A stretch of DNA of 64,000 nucleotides, from NCBI RefSeq assembly GCF_006715095.1, contig NZ_VFMO01000001.1:744001-808000 (forward strand), given 5' to 3'. Made by a program: the position numbers and the translations under genes. The stretch's first letter is position 1. Each line of letters starts with the position of its first letter. The DNA is from Yimella lutea (GTDB lineage Bacteria; Actinomycetota; Actinomycetes; Actinomycetales; Dermatophilaceae). The notes under the pieces are model-generated. The model was not told where the DNA came from and made no database searches. It saw nothing but the letters and a program-made list of their open reading frames with translations. Shown here in pieces: positions 17,425 to 26,235 of this stretch.

Positions 17425-18876
17425 ATGCGTTCCATCACCTCGCGTACGGTCGCTGCGCTCGCGGCCGTCCTTGTCGTCCTCGCGACGTTGCTCGGATCAG
17501 GCGGCACGGCGGCCGCTGCGCCGGCCCCGACGTCCGTGCAGGAGTTGCCGAAGGTGCTGCGGGTCGGCACCGAGGGTGTGTACCCGCCGTTCAGCTACCA
17601 CCAGGGCAACAAGCTCACCGGGTATGACGTCGAGTTCATGGAGGCGCTGGGGCGCAAGGCCGGCGTCCGCATCCAGTTCGTCGAGGTGCCGTGGGACTCC
17701 ATGTTCGCGGCTTTGTCGTCCGGACGCATCGACGTCGTCGCCAACCAGGTCACCAAGAACCCCGAGCGTGAAGGTCTGTACGACCTGTCGACCCCGTACA
17801 TCGAGACGACCGGTGTCGTCGTGGTGGCCGAGGACGACGACTCCGTCAAGAAGCTGTCCGACATCAAGGGCAAGCGGGCCGGCCAGAACCTCACGTCCAA
17901 CTGGGCGCAGACGGCGAAGGCGAACGGTGCGCAGGTCGTCGGTGTCGACAGCATGGACAAGGCGATCCAGAACCTGCGCCAGGGCAGCGTCGACGTCGTG
18001 GTCAACGACAAGCTGGCCGTCCGCAACTTCCTGGCCACCACCGACAACCCGGGTGTGAAGATCGTCGCCGAGACCGACGACAAGTCGGAGTCCGTGCTCG
18101 CGGCCCGGAAGAACTCGGGCTACGTGCCCGCCCTGAACAAGGGCATCAACGAACTCAAGGCCGACGGTACCTCGCAGCGACTGTACGACAAGTACTTCAA
18201 CCCCAAGGCCGAGCCGATCACGGACTGGAAGATGATCCGCGAGAACGCCTGGCCGATGGCGTGGGCCGCCATCAAGGTGACGATCCCGCTGACGATCATC
18301 AGCTTCGTCATCGGTCTGATCATCGCGCTCGGTGTGGCGATCGCGCGGATGTCGACCAACCCGCTCGCGTTCCTGCCGGCACGGCTATTCATCTCGATCT
18401 TTCGCGGCATCCCGGTGCTCGTGCTGTTGTTGCTGATCTACTTCGGTCTGCCTCAGTTCGGTTGGAAACTGGCGCCGTTCACCGCCGCGGTCATCGGCTT
18501 CTCGCTGAACGTCGCCGGGTACGGAGCGGAGATCATCCGGGCCGCGATCCAGTCGGTGCCCCGTGGGCAGTGGGAAGCAGCGCGGACGATCGGCATGGAT
18601 CATCGGACGACGTTGCGCCGCGTGATCATCCCGCAGGCCGCGCGGACGGCCGTCCCGCCGTTGTCGAACACGCTCATCGACCTGGTCAAGAGCACCTCGC
18701 TCGCCTCGGCGATCCTGGTCGTCGAATTGCTGCGTCAGGCGCAGATCGCGGCGGCCCCGACCTTCAAGTTCTTCACGCTGTACAGCCTCGCGGCGCTCTA
18801 CTACTGGCTGATCAGCGTCGTCCTGTCGTTCTTCCAAGCACGCATCGAGAAGCGAGTGAGCAGGTTCGTGGCATGA
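17425..18876 (+). CDS. Amino-acid ABC transporter: substrate-binding protein fused to permease
   Basis: This 483-aa fusion has a signal peptide or membrane anchor (LAAVLVVLATLLGSGGTAAA), then a PAAT-type periplasmic binding domain (about 40-265: LRVGTEGVYPPFSYH, DVEFMEALGRKAGV, DVVVNDKLAV). A HisM/GlnP-type permease follows (about 275-480), with the EAA loop region GMDHRTTLRRVIIPQAART. It probably imports a polar or basic amino acid such as Glu, Gln or Arg. The binding domain stays tethered to the outer face by the fusion. Start ATG 17425 lacks a Shine-Dalgarno but follows a TATAAC -10 closely. It overlaps the ATPase gene by 4 nt. Confidence 0.92.
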   Translation: MRSITSRTVAALAAVLVVLATLLGSGGTAAAAPAPTSVQELPKVLRVGTEGVYPPFSYHQGNKLTGYDVEFMEALGRKAGVRIQFVEVPWDSMFAALSSGRIDVVANQVTKNPEREGLYDLSTPYIETTGVVVVAEDDDSVKKLSDIKGKRAGQNLTSNWAQTAKANGAQVVGVDSMDKAIQNLRQGSVDVVVNDKLAVRNFLATTDNPGVKIVAETDDKSESVLAARKNSGYVPALNKGINELKADGTSQRLYDKYFNPKAEPITDWKMIRENAWPMAWAAIKVTIPLTIISFVIGLIIALGVAIARMSTNPLAFLPARLFISIFRGIPVLVLLLLIYFGLPQFGWKLAPFTAAVIGFSLNVAGYGAEIIRAAIQSVPRGQWEAARTIGMDHRTTLRRVIIPQAARTAVPPLSNTLIDLVKSTSLASAILVVELLRQAQIAAAPTFKFFTLYSLAALYYWLISVVLSFFQARIEKRVSRFVA

Positions 18877-19655
18877 GTGAACTGGTGCAGGTCTCCAACC
18901 TCCGCAAGTCCTTCGGGGACAACCGGGTGATCGACGACATCTCGTTCACCGTGCCGTCCGGCAGCGTGACCGTCATCCTCGGGCCGTCGGGTTCGGGCAA
19001 GACGACGCTGCTGCGTTCGCTCAACGGCCTCGAACTTCCCGAGTCGGGCACCGTCGAGGTCGCGGACGCGTCCGTCGACTTCTCCCAGGTGCGCCCGAAC
19101 AAGCGCGGACGTCTGCCGAAGACGCAGCAGGCTTCGTTGAACCGCCTCGGTGCTCAGAGCGCGATGGTCTTCCAGTCCTACAACCTCTTCCCGAACCGCA
19201 CCGCCCTGGAGAACGTCACCGAGGGACCCGTTGTGGTGCAAGGGGTTTCGCAGGAAGCGGCGCGCGCCAAGGCGCTCGACCTGCTGGCCAAGGTCGGCCT
19301 GGCCGACCATGTCGACAAATACCCTTACCAACTGTCCGGCGGTCAGCAGCAGCGCGTCGGCATTGCCCGAGCCCTCGCGCTGGAGCCGAAGTTGGTGCTC
19401 TTCGACGAGCCCACGTCGGCCCTCGACCCCGAACTCGTCGGCGACGTCCTGCGGGTGATCCGCGATCTGGCCGAGGAGGGCTGGTCGATGGTGATCGTCA
19501 CCCACGAGGTGAAGTTCGCGGCCCAGGTCGCCGACCAGGTGCTTTTCATCGACCAGGGTCTGATCGTCGAGCAGGGTTCGCCCGCGCAGGTCATCTCCAA
19601 CCCGAGCAACCCCCGCACCCAGGACTTCCTGCGTCGCATCCTCGAACCGATCTGA
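18873..19655 (+). CDS. glnQ: Amino-acid ABC transporter ATP-binding protein (GlnQ-type)
   Basis: This 260-aa ATPase has Walker A GPSGSGKTT, Q-loop AMVFQSYNLFPNRTALENV, signature LSGGQQQRVGIARALA, Walker B VLFDEPTSALDPELVGDVL and H-loop VIVTHEV. The FxQSYNLFP and DPELVGDVL sequences are typical of the polar amino-acid uptake (PAAT) ATPases. Compared with the usual ~240 aa there is a short basic insertion near residues 60-80 (VRPNKRGRLPK). The ATG at 18873 overlaps the permease stop (ATGA), so the importer is a two-gene operon. Confidence 0.92.
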   Translation: MSELVQVSNLRKSFGDNRVIDDISFTVPSGSVTVILGPSGSGKTTLLRSLNGLELPESGTVEVADASVDFSQVRPNKRGRLPKTQQASLNRLGAQSAMVFQSYNLFPNRTALENVTEGPVVVQGVSQEAARAKALDLLAKVGLADHVDKYPYQLSGGQQQRVGIARALALEPKLVLFDEPTSALDPELVGDVLRVIRDLAEEGWSMVIVTHEVKFAAQVADQVLFIDQGLIVEQGSPAQVISNPSNPRTQDFLRRILEPI

Positions 19656-19724
19656 CCGGGCGCAATCGAGACCCGGTGAGGGGCCGAAGTCATGTGCACG
19701 ACCTTCTCAGCGGCTTGTCCTGAT

Positions 19725-20555
19725 TCAGGGCGCGAGCAGGCCGATCGCCGCGTCCAGCATCTGCTCGGTCAGTCGGCCGGTGAACGTGTTCTGCTGACTG
19801 ACGTGATAGCTGCCGACCAGCTTCACCTGACGAGTTTCGTTCTGCAACAACGCCACTGCGCCGTGGCCGAACTTGGGTTTCGGGCGCGGGACGTCCCAGC
19901 CCAGTCGGCGAGCAGCCGCCAGCGTGGAGTCCCAGCCGATCGAACCGAGAGCGAGAATCGAATAGAGGTTCGGTTCGGCGAACTGCAGGTCGCGGTCGAG
20001 CCACGGAGCACAGGTGCGCCTCTCCTCGGTCGTCGGTTTGTTGTCCGGCGGGGCGCAGCGCACGGACGCGATGATGCGCAGATCGGTGAGTTCGAGGCCG
20101 TCACCCGCGTGTTCGGACGACGCCTGGCCGGCGTACCCGGCGCGGTTGAATGCCGCGTACAACCAGTCGCCCGAACGGTCACCGGTGAACATGCGTCCGG
20201 TGCGGTTGGCGCCGTTGGCAGCCGGTGCGAGTCCGACGACGAGGACACGAGCGTCCGGGTCGCCGAAGCCGGCACCGGGTCGACCCCAATACGGCTGTGC
20301 GGCAAAGGAAGCACGCTTCTTGTTCGCGACCTCCTCGCGCCACGTCACCAGGCGAGGACAGGCTCGGCAGACGGTGATCCGGGCGTCCAGTTCGGCGAGA
20401 TGCGGCGCGCTCCCGGCCAGCGAAGCGACCTCGTCGGACGTGTGCGCGACAGGAGTGGACGCGTCGGCTTCATCGCCCGGCCATCCTGTTCCCGGTGGTA
20501 CCGGCGAGGGGAACAGCTGTCCGGTGATCGGGTGGGGGAACTGAGCATCGGGCAT
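19725..20555 (-). CDS. udgB: Uracil-DNA glycosylase, family 5 (UdgB)
   Basis: This 276-aa protein opens with PHPITGQLFPSPVPPGTGWP, the usual actinobacterial UdgB N-terminus. Iron-sulfur-type Cys lie in TVCRACPRL, with further Cys at VRCAPP and RTCAPWL. The active-site motif 1 is GLAPAANGANRTGR (many homologues have AAH where this has AAN), and motif 2 is GSYHVSQQNTFTGRLT. The enzyme removes uracil and hypoxanthine from deaminated DNA. The ATG at 20555 is preferred over an in-frame GTG at 20744, because the extra 63 codons resemble a different, broken gene. No good Shine-Dalgarno is seen before 20555. Confidence 0.88.
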   Translation of the reverse strand: MPDAQFPHPITGQLFPSPVPPGTGWPGDEADASTPVAHTSDEVASLAGSAPHLAELDARITVCRACPRLVTWREEVANKKRASFAAQPYWGRPGAGFGDPDARVLVVGLAPAANGANRTGRMFTGDRSGDWLYAAFNRAGYAGQASSEHAGDGLELTDLRIIASVRCAPPDNKPTTEERRTCAPWLDRDLQFAEPNLYSILALGSIGWDSTLAAARRLGWDVPRPKPKFGHGAVALLQNETRQVKLVGSYHVSQQNTFTGRLTEQMLDAAIGLLAP

Positions 20556-20762
20556 GAAGCCATTGTCGGGGTGAGCGCCGGTGCACGACGGCCTGGTTGT
20601 CTGCTCGCTGGTTACGCCGAACGCCTCGTCACACTCCTGGGTCGGGCCGTCGAGGAGCAGGCAGCAGAGTCCCTCGCGCATTGCCCGGTTGAAGTTTTCC
20701 ATCTGAGGAGCGATGTTGGTGAAGTAGAAGGAGTCCACGTTCACCTGCTGCGCGCCCGGGGT
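20556..20762 (-). pseudogene. Remnant of a DNA/RNA non-specific endonuclease (NUC family)
   Basis: In frame with and upstream of udgB, the minus strand reads NVDSFYFTNIAPQMENFNRA. This closely matches the conserved FYxTNxxPQxxxFN block of NUC1-type non-specific nucleases that follows their DRGH motif. The DRGH part, the rest of the fold and any start are missing, and a stop lies at 20763-20765. After about REGL the similarity fades. It looks like a ~90-nt leftover of a lost nuclease gene now preceding udgB. Confidence 0.5.
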
Positions 20763-20787
20763 TCAGGTCTGCTGGGATGATCGTGGC

Positions 20788-21375
20788 GTGGAACCGGTGG
20801 TGCTGATCCAGCGCTCGGTGGTGCGGCTGCACCCCGAGCCCGACCCGTTGCGCCTGATCTCCGGTAGCGACCGAGCCCGTTGGGAAAGGTTGCGTCGGCC
20901 GTGCGACCGACACGATTTCCTTGCTGCACGGCTTCTTGCTCGGGACGCCGTCGCGCAGATCTGTGGCCCGGAGCCGGCGGCCGATTTCGTGCAGCGTTGC
21001 GATTCCTGCGCAGGACCGCACGGCCGTCCGGTCGTCACGAATCACGACGTGTCGGTGTCGTGGGCGCACGCGCACGGCTTCTCGGCAGCAGCGGCCTGCC
21101 GAGGCGACAGGCTGGGCGTCGACATCGACCTCCTCGATCCGGACCTCCTCGTGCCCGACGTGGGCGTGACCGGACGAGCGTTCGTGCGAGCCGAGGCCCT
21201 GGTCAAGGCGGGTGCGTTCGATCTCGACGTGGTGCTGGAGCTTGCGCGTCACGGTGAGTTGGGGTGGCCGGGGGATCGGCGGGATGTGTATGGGCTCGTT
21301 GTCGAGGACGTCCCGACCGGTTTCGACGGGGTCATCGCCGCTGTCGCCTGGCGGCGTCCTACGGTTGGTTCGTGA
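20788..21375 (+). CDS. 4'-phosphopantetheinyl transferase superfamily protein (divergent)
   Basis: This 195-aa protein shows the two PPTase signatures in the expected order: GVDIDLLD (metal-binding, usually GVDIE) near residue 112 and RAEALVKAG (usually WxxKEAxxK) near residue 135. The preceding VSVSWAHAHGFSAAA matches the SxSHxxxxxAxA region, with Trp-Ala in place of Ser-His. Active members transfer phosphopantetheine from CoA to carrier proteins. No carrier-protein, PKS or NRPS gene is nearby and several residues are atypical, so activity is uncertain. The start is GTG 20788 with a weak ribosome site. Its end overlaps the glutaminase start (GTGA). Confidence 0.65.
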   Translation: MEPVVLIQRSVVRLHPEPDPLRLISGSDRARWERLRRPCDRHDFLAARLLARDAVAQICGPEPAADFVQRCDSCAGPHGRPVVTNHDVSVSWAHAHGFSAAAACRGDRLGVDIDLLDPDLLVPDVGVTGRAFVRAEALVKAGAFDLDVVLELARHGELGWPGDRRDVYGLVVEDVPTGFDGVIAAVAWRRPTVGS

Positions 21376-22655
21376 AGACACCGGTACCGGATTATCTCGA
21401 GGAGATCCTGAGTTCCTGCGCGCATGAGACCAGTGGCGCGCTGGCCGACTACATTCCAGAACTTGCCAACGTCGACCCCGATCAGCTTGCGGTCGCAGTG
21501 TGCACGACCAACGGCAGCCTCTACTGCGCGGGTGACGCTGACAACGCCTTCACGATCCAATCGATCTCGAAGGCGTTCGTCTATGCACTCGCGCTGCAGG
21601 AGCACGGAGTGGACGCGGTCGTGAAACGCATCGGCGTCGAACCCAGCGGCGAGCCTTTCAACGAACTGTCGCTCGAGGCCGGCTCAGGTCGTCCGCTCAA
21701 CCCGATGATCAATGCAGGCGCGCTCACCTGTCACGCGCTCATCGGTGGCCCCGACTGCGACCCGGACGAGCGTTTCGAGAAGGTGCGCCAAGGGCTGTCT
21801 GCCTTCGCCGACCGTGAACTGGACGTGGACGAAGCGGTGTTCGAATCGGAGCTGGCGGACGCCTATCGCAACAGCGCCATCGCCAACATGCTGCGCTCCT
21901 ACGGGGTGATCGACGGCGACCCGGCCGATGTGGTCCGCGGCTACACCCGGCAGTGTTCGCTGCGGGTGACCACCCGCGACCTCGCCCGCATGGCCGCGAC
22001 GCTGGCACACGGGGGAGTGCAGCCCGCCACCGGCGAACGCGTGGTCGACACCGACGTGGTGCGCCAGGTGCTCAGCGTGATGATGACCTGCGGCATGTAC
22101 GACGCGGCCGGCGACTGGATGACCAGTTGCGGTTTCCCGGCCAAGAGCGGGGTCAGCGGCGGGATTCTGGGCGCGCTCTCCGGTCAGGTCGGGCTGGCGA
22201 CCTTCTCGCCGCGACTGGACGATCATGGCAACAGCGTTCGTGGAATCACCCTGTGCCGCAGACTTTCTCGCGACATGGGTCTGCACATCATGAACAGCCC
22301 TGAAGAGTCGCAGTCGGCAGTGCGTCGCGACCGTCGAATGCGTACGCGCGATGGACATCTGGTACGCATCCTGAGCCTTCAAGGCGAATTGCGTTTCAGC
22401 GGAGCCGAATTGGTGCTGCGCGAGATCGCCGAGGATGACACCGATCTCGAACGCCTCGTCCTCGACCTGCGCCGGGTGTCCTCGATCGACCGCGTTGCCG
22501 GGGTGATGATCGCCGAGGGACTGCGACGGGTGCAGCAGGAGGGGTGTCGCGTCGTCCTTGTCGACCCGGACGGTGTGCTGAAGGTTCCGGCCGAGCACCC
22601 TGCGCCGGAGCGGGTCGAGCACCTCGACGAGTACCGAGAACTCCCCCGGGTCTGA
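21372..22655 (+). CDS. glsA: Glutaminase with C-terminal STAS domain
   Basis: This 427-aa protein hydrolyses glutamine to glutamate and ammonia in its ~310-aa N-terminal domain. The beta-lactamase-like glutaminase core shows FTIQSISKAFVYALAL (catalytic SxxK), NPMINAGAL, EFESELADAYRN-like Tyr/Asn segments, and the C-terminal GFPAKSGVSGGILG loop. Residues about 335-425 form a STAS domain (ILSLQGELRFSGAELVLREI, LVLDLRRVSSIDRVAGVMI). Such fusions are known in bacterial and actinobacterial glutaminases; the STAS part may bind nucleotides or mediate assembly. The GTG start overlaps the PPTase-like stop by 4 nt, implying coupled translation. Confidence 0.9.
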   Translation: MKTPVPDYLEEILSSCAHETSGALADYIPELANVDPDQLAVAVCTTNGSLYCAGDADNAFTIQSISKAFVYALALQEHGVDAVVKRIGVEPSGEPFNELSLEAGSGRPLNPMINAGALTCHALIGGPDCDPDERFEKVRQGLSAFADRELDVDEAVFESELADAYRNSAIANMLRSYGVIDGDPADVVRGYTRQCSLRVTTRDLARMAATLAHGGVQPATGERVVDTDVVRQVLSVMMTCGMYDAAGDWMTSCGFPAKSGVSGGILGALSGQVGLATFSPRLDDHGNSVRGITLCRRLSRDMGLHIMNSPEESQSAVRRDRRMRTRDGHLVRILSLQGELRFSGAELVLREIAEDDTDLERLVLDLRRVSSIDRVAGVMIAEGLRRVQQEGCRVVLVDPDGVLKVPAEHPAPERVEHLDEYRELPRV

Positions 22656-22671
22656 CCGCGGGCCCGGCCCT

Positions 22672-25029
22672 TCAATCCAGTGACACGGGTGCGCGTCCGA
22701 CGGGTTGAGTGGGCTGCGCAGTGAGCGGCTGGACAGGTTCGACGGGGAAGCTGACCGGCTTGGAGGTGGTCAGCGTGAACTTGTGGTCGTAGTGGCGCAG
22801 TTCGCAGTGACCCTCGGTGCCGTCTTCCAACTGATAGGTCGCGTGATCGTGAGTGACGCTCACCCGGATCTTGTACTCGCGCCACCGGATGGAGAAGGCG
22901 AGACGTTGCATCTTCGGCGACAGCACCGGCGCGAAGCTCAGGTGGCCGTCGTACTCGCGCATCCCACCGAAGCCGGCAACCAGCGCCAACCAGGCGCCGG
23001 CGAGCGAGGCGACGTGGACGCCGTCCTTGGTGTTGTGTTCGAGGTCGCGTAGATCCATCACCGCTGCTTCGGTGAGGTAGGCGTGGGCGAGTTCGAGTTG
23101 GCCGACCTCGGCCGCCATGACCGCCTGGGTGCACGCCGACAAGGAGGAGTCACGCACGGTGATCTTTTCGTAGTAGGCGAACGCCTTCGCTTTCTCCTCC
23201 CGCGTGAACCGGTCACCACACCAGTGCATGGCCAGCAGGAGATCGGCCTGTTTGACGACCTGTTTGCGGTAGATCTCGAAGTAGGGGTAGTTGAGCAGCA
23301 GCGGATAGCCGTCGTCCTTCAGCGTTGCGTCGAAGTCCCACACCTCGTTGGCGGTGCTTCCCCGATTCTGTTGGTACACATCGCGTTCGGTGTCGAACGG
23401 AACGGCCATGCTCTCGTCGGCGGATCGCCATTGCGCGATCTCGTCCTCGGTGACATTCAAGTCGGCCGCCTGCTCCGGCCACCGCTGCGCTGTGTCGGCG
23501 GCGTACCGCAAGTTGCGAGCCGCCATGAGGTTGGTGAAGGTGTTGTCGCCGACGATGGCGGTGTATTCGTCCGGCCCGGTGACGCCGTCGATGTGGAACT
23601 TTCCGTCGTCGCCGTGGTAGCCCAGGCCGGCCCACAGGCGTGCGGTCTCGACCAGGATGGTCAACGCGACGTCCCGGTCGAAGATCTCGTCGCCGGTCCA
23701 GAAGACGTAGCGTGCGGCGGCAAGGGCGATATCGGCATTGATGTGGAAGGCCGCGGTGCCGGCAGGCCAGTAGGCCGAGCACTCCTGTCCGCGGATCGTG
23801 CGCCACGGGAACGCTGCGCCCTCCATCTTCAGGTGCTGCGCGCGCTCTCGCGCGAACGGCAGGACCGAGTGCCGCCAGCTGAGGGCGTCGCGTGCCGCCG
23901 GTGGCGCGGTGGCGGTGAGCACGGGAAGCACGTAGCTCTCGGTGTCCCAGAAGCAGTGACCGTCGTAGCCGGGACCGGTGAGCCCCTTTGCTGCGATCCC
24001 GCGACCCTCCGCGCGAGCTCCCGCTTGCAGCACATGCCAGAGTCCGAATCGGACTGCTTGCTGGACGACCGGGTCGCCGTCCACCTCGACGTCCGCGCCA
24101 TCCCAGAAATCCTCGACGTAGGCGGCCTGTTCCTGCACCATCGAATGCCAACCGGTGTGCAGCGCCGCCGAGAGTGCGCCGTCGACCTGGTCGCGCAGCG
24201 CGGGCATGGTGCGGCGGGAGGACCAGCCGTACGCGACGAACTTGGTGACCCCGAGGGTCTCGCCGGGGGCGAGGTCGGTGCCGATCGTGGTGCGACTCCA
24301 GTCTTCTTCGACGTAGGTGTGGCTGCCGACGCCCGGACTGTGCAGGACATGGTCGCAGGCGGCCGCCATCCGAAGCCCGCTCTGCCGGGTGTGATGAATC
24401 AGCAGTGAGCGGTTGTGATTGTGGCTGTGCAGTTCAGGAACCAACGGATCCTTGAGCGCGGCCGCGACGCGTGGGTCGTCGGAGACGGAGGGCAGTTCCT
24501 CGTTGGTGACCATCTCGGACTGGATCACCACGCGCAGCGGGTTGTCGACGGCCTCCACCTGGTAGCGGACAGCGAGGATCGCCCGCTGGGTGAACGACAC
24601 GAGCCGGGTCGACCGCACCCGGACCAGACGGCGGGAGGGCGATTCCCACAGCAGGTCGCGGTGCAGCAACCCGGTGCGCATGTCGAGCGTGCGTTCGTGG
24701 TGGTGGATGACGCCGTAGCGCAGATCCAACGGCTGATCGTCCACGAGCAGTCGGATCAGTTTTCCGTTGGTGACGTTGACGATGGTCTGCCCGGAATCGG
24801 GGTAGCCGTAGCCCGCCTCGGCGTACGGCAGCGGACGCTTCTCGTAGAAGGAGTTGAGGTACGTGCCGGGCAGACCGCTGGGGTCGCCCTCGTCCAGATT
24901 GCCTCGGACGCCGATGTGTCCGTTGGCGAGTGCGAAGACCGACTCGGCCTGGGCGAGATTGTCGAAGTTCAGCCCGATCTCGCGCACCTTCCAGGGCTCG
25001 ACGGTGAACGCGGACGGGTGTGCGGTCAT
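22672..25029 (-). CDS. Glycoside hydrolase family 65 (trehalose/maltose-type phosphorylase or hydrolase)
   Basis: This 785-aa GH65 protein has an N-terminal beta-sandwich domain (about 1-270), a linker, an alpha6/alpha6 barrel with the catalytic acid Glu488 in [14 protein letters not shown], and a C-terminal beta domain. Phosphate-site features typical of phosphorylases are spread through the C-terminal half. The adjacent beta-phosphoglucomutase, coupled by an ATGA overlap, supports a phosphorolytic role. That would release beta-glucose-1-phosphate from an alpha-glucosyl disaccharide such as trehalose, maltose or kojibiose. The order resembles Rv3400-Rv3401 of M. tuberculosis. The exact disaccharide cannot be told from sequence alone. 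Confidence 0.9.
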   Translation of the reverse strand: MTAHPSAFTVEPWKVREIGLNFDNLAQAESVFALANGHIGVRGNLDEGDPSGLPGTYLNSFYEKRPLPYAEAGYGYPDSGQTIVNVTNGKLIRLLVDDQPLDLRYGVIHHHERTLDMRTGLLHRDLLWESPSRRLVRVRSTRLVSFTQRAILAVRYQVEAVDNPLRVVIQSEMVTNEELPSVSDDPRVAAALKDPLVPELHSHNHNRSLLIHHTRQSGLRMAAACDHVLHSPGVGSHTYVEEDWSRTTIGTDLAPGETLGVTKFVAYGWSSRRTMPALRDQVDGALSAALHTGWHSMVQEQAAYVEDFWDGADVEVDGDPVVQQAVRFGLWHVLQAGARAEGRGIAAKGLTGPGYDGHCFWDTESYVLPVLTATAPPAARDALSWRHSVLPFARERAQHLKMEGAAFPWRTIRGQECSAYWPAGTAAFHINADIALAAARYVFWTGDEIFDRDVALTILVETARLWAGLGYHGDDGKFHIDGVTGPDEYTAIVGDNTFTNLMAARNLRYAADTAQRWPEQAADLNVTEDEIAQWRSADESMAVPFDTERDVYQQNRGSTANEVWDFDATLKDDGYPLLLNYPYFEIYRKQVVKQADLLLAMHWCGDRFTREEKAKAFAYYEKITVRDSSLSACTQAVMAAEVGQLELAHAYLTEAAVMDLRDLEHNTKDGVHVASLAGAWLALVAGFGGMREYDGHLSFAPVLSPKMQRLAFSIRWREYKIRVSVTHDHATYQLEDGTEGHCELRHYDHKFTLTTSKPVSFPVEPVQPLTAQPTQPVGRAPVSLD

Positions 25030-25781
25030 CGGGTTCCTCCACTCAGCAGGTCGGCGAGGTCTTCGACCACGACGTCGGCGCCGTGCTTTCTCAACGCCTC
25101 GGCGTGACCGACCCGGTCGACGCCCACGACGTAGCCGAAGTGGCCGGCACGCCCTGCCTCGACGCCTGATAATGCGTCCTCGAAGACCGCCGCCTGCGCG
25201 GGATCGGCTCCCACGAGTGCAGCGCCGGCCAGGAAGGAATCGGGTGCCGGTTTGCCCTTGATGTTCGATCGCGCGAGCGTGACCCCGTCGACGCGGCCTT
25301 CGACGAGTCGATCGAGACCGGTGACCCTCAGCACCATCTCGGTGTTCGCGCTGGACGAGACGACGATCCGGTGAAGGCCTGCTTTCTTGGTTGCCTCCAA
25401 GTACGTGCGAGAACCCTCGTACACCCTCACGCCGTCGCGGGCGATCACCTGCTGCACCTGCTCGTTCTTGCGATTCCCGAGCCCCCGGACGGTGGCGGCG
25501 CCGGGTGCGTCGTCGCGCGTTCCCTCTGGCAGCGTGATGCCCCGAGAAGCGAGGAAATCGCGGACCCCGTCCTCGCGTGGCTTGCCGTCGACGTAGTGGG
25601 TGTAGTCGCGGTCGGTGTCGAACGGCACGAAACCCTCGCCGTCGCGATCACGCAAGTACGCGTCGAACATCGCCTTCCATGCCGTGCGATGCACGCTCGC
25701 GGTGTCGGTGAGCACACCGTCCAGGTCGAACAGGCAGGTGGTGATCCCGTCGGGCAGGCCCAGCGTCCGTGGCGCCGTCAT
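25026..25781 (-). CDS. pgmB: Beta-phosphoglucomutase family HAD hydrolase
   Basis: This 251-aa HAD protein has the motif I sequence [15 protein letters not shown] (nucleophile Asp and acid/base Asp), motif [14 protein letters not shown], motif III with Lys in [12 protein letters not shown], and motif [14 protein letters not shown]. The DGVLTDT and [10 protein letters not shown] segments fit beta-phosphoglucomutase, which converts beta-glucose-1-phosphate to glucose-6-phosphate. It thus finishes the pathway begun by the overlapping GH65 gene. The ATG at 25781 has GGAG 5 nt upstream; an in-frame GTG nine codons earlier lacks a site. Confidence 0.9.
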   Translation of the reverse strand: MTAPRTLGLPDGITTCLFDLDGVLTDTASVHRTAWKAMFDAYLRDRDGEGFVPFDTDRDYTHYVDGKPREDGVRDFLASRGITLPEGTRDDAPGAATVRGLGNRKNEQVQQVIARDGVRVYEGSRTYLEATKKAGLHRIVVSSSANTEMVLRVTGLDRLVEGRVDGVTLARSNIKGKPAPDSFLAGAALVGADPAQAAVFEDALSGVEAGRAGHFGYVVGVDRVGHAEALRKHGADVVVEDLADLLSGGTR

Positions 25782-25965
25782 ATCGTCTCCATCGTCGACC
25801 ACCGCCACGGTATCCCGGCGCAGGCTCGAGTTGCGTCAGGTGTCTTCAACGTGTCGGCGGCCCTTTACGTCGTGCAGCGCGCCGACGAACAAATGGAAGC
25901 GCGGACGGTCGATCGTGCTTTTCGGCTTCCGTGCCCCTCTCACTGAAACCGGGGTTGTCGGTGGG

Positions 25966-25984
25966 TCACCCCACGATGGGGTGA
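25966..25984. promoter_or_regulatory. Perfect 8-bp palindrome before the truncated ORF
   Basis: TCACCCCA (25966-25973) and TGGGGTGA (25977-25984) are perfect arms around CGA. It lies 31 nt upstream of the ATG at 26016, so it could be an operator or an old terminator of a lost gene. No T-tract follows. Confidence 0.35.
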
Positions 25985-26015
25985 GAGCCGTCCGCAGTGA
26001 TGAGAGGTGTGTTCC

Positions 26016-26235
26016 ATGGTCGACCTGTTCGAGGACGACGACCTTGAAGAAGCTGAGTATTGGGCAGCGCGGGAGGTGCTCGAGGAGATCCTCGGTTCGT
26101 TGCCATCCCGCTTCATGGTTCTCCTTGAGCTGCATCGGCTGGTCATTGCTGATAGCAAAGACGTCATCGTCGACAAATGGGAGAAGGCCGACCGGTTGCT
26201 CGATCTGTACAACCTCCTTCTCGAGGAATGGCGTA
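26016..26235 (+). pseudogene. 5' fragment of an unrecognised acidic protein gene, cut at the hsdM junction
   Basis: From ATG 26016 (GAGAGGT about 7 nt upstream) the frame encodes about 73 residues of an acidic, helical protein. It begins MVDLFEDDDLEEAEYWA, then VLEEILGSLPSRFMVLLE, then DKWEKADRLLDLYNLLLEEW. Near 26235 it runs head-on into antisense hsdM sequence and stays open only because of base composition. I do not recognise the family. It seems to be the front of a gene whose back was lost when it was joined to hsdM in opposite orientation. Confidence 0.4.

Noticed and set aside
23083..24408. 441-codon plus-strand frame over the GH65 gene
   Set aside because: It is antisense shadow; the minus strand has the catalytic motif and conserved domains.
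25782..26015. Possible attachment-site copy of the tRNA-Pro 3' end
   Set aside because: No stretch matching the T-arm or acceptor was found on the far side of the island.
25836..26235. Extra 130 residues on the HsdM frame
   Set aside because: It does not resemble the methyltransferase C-terminus and overlaps the opposite-strand fragment; treated as chance open frame.
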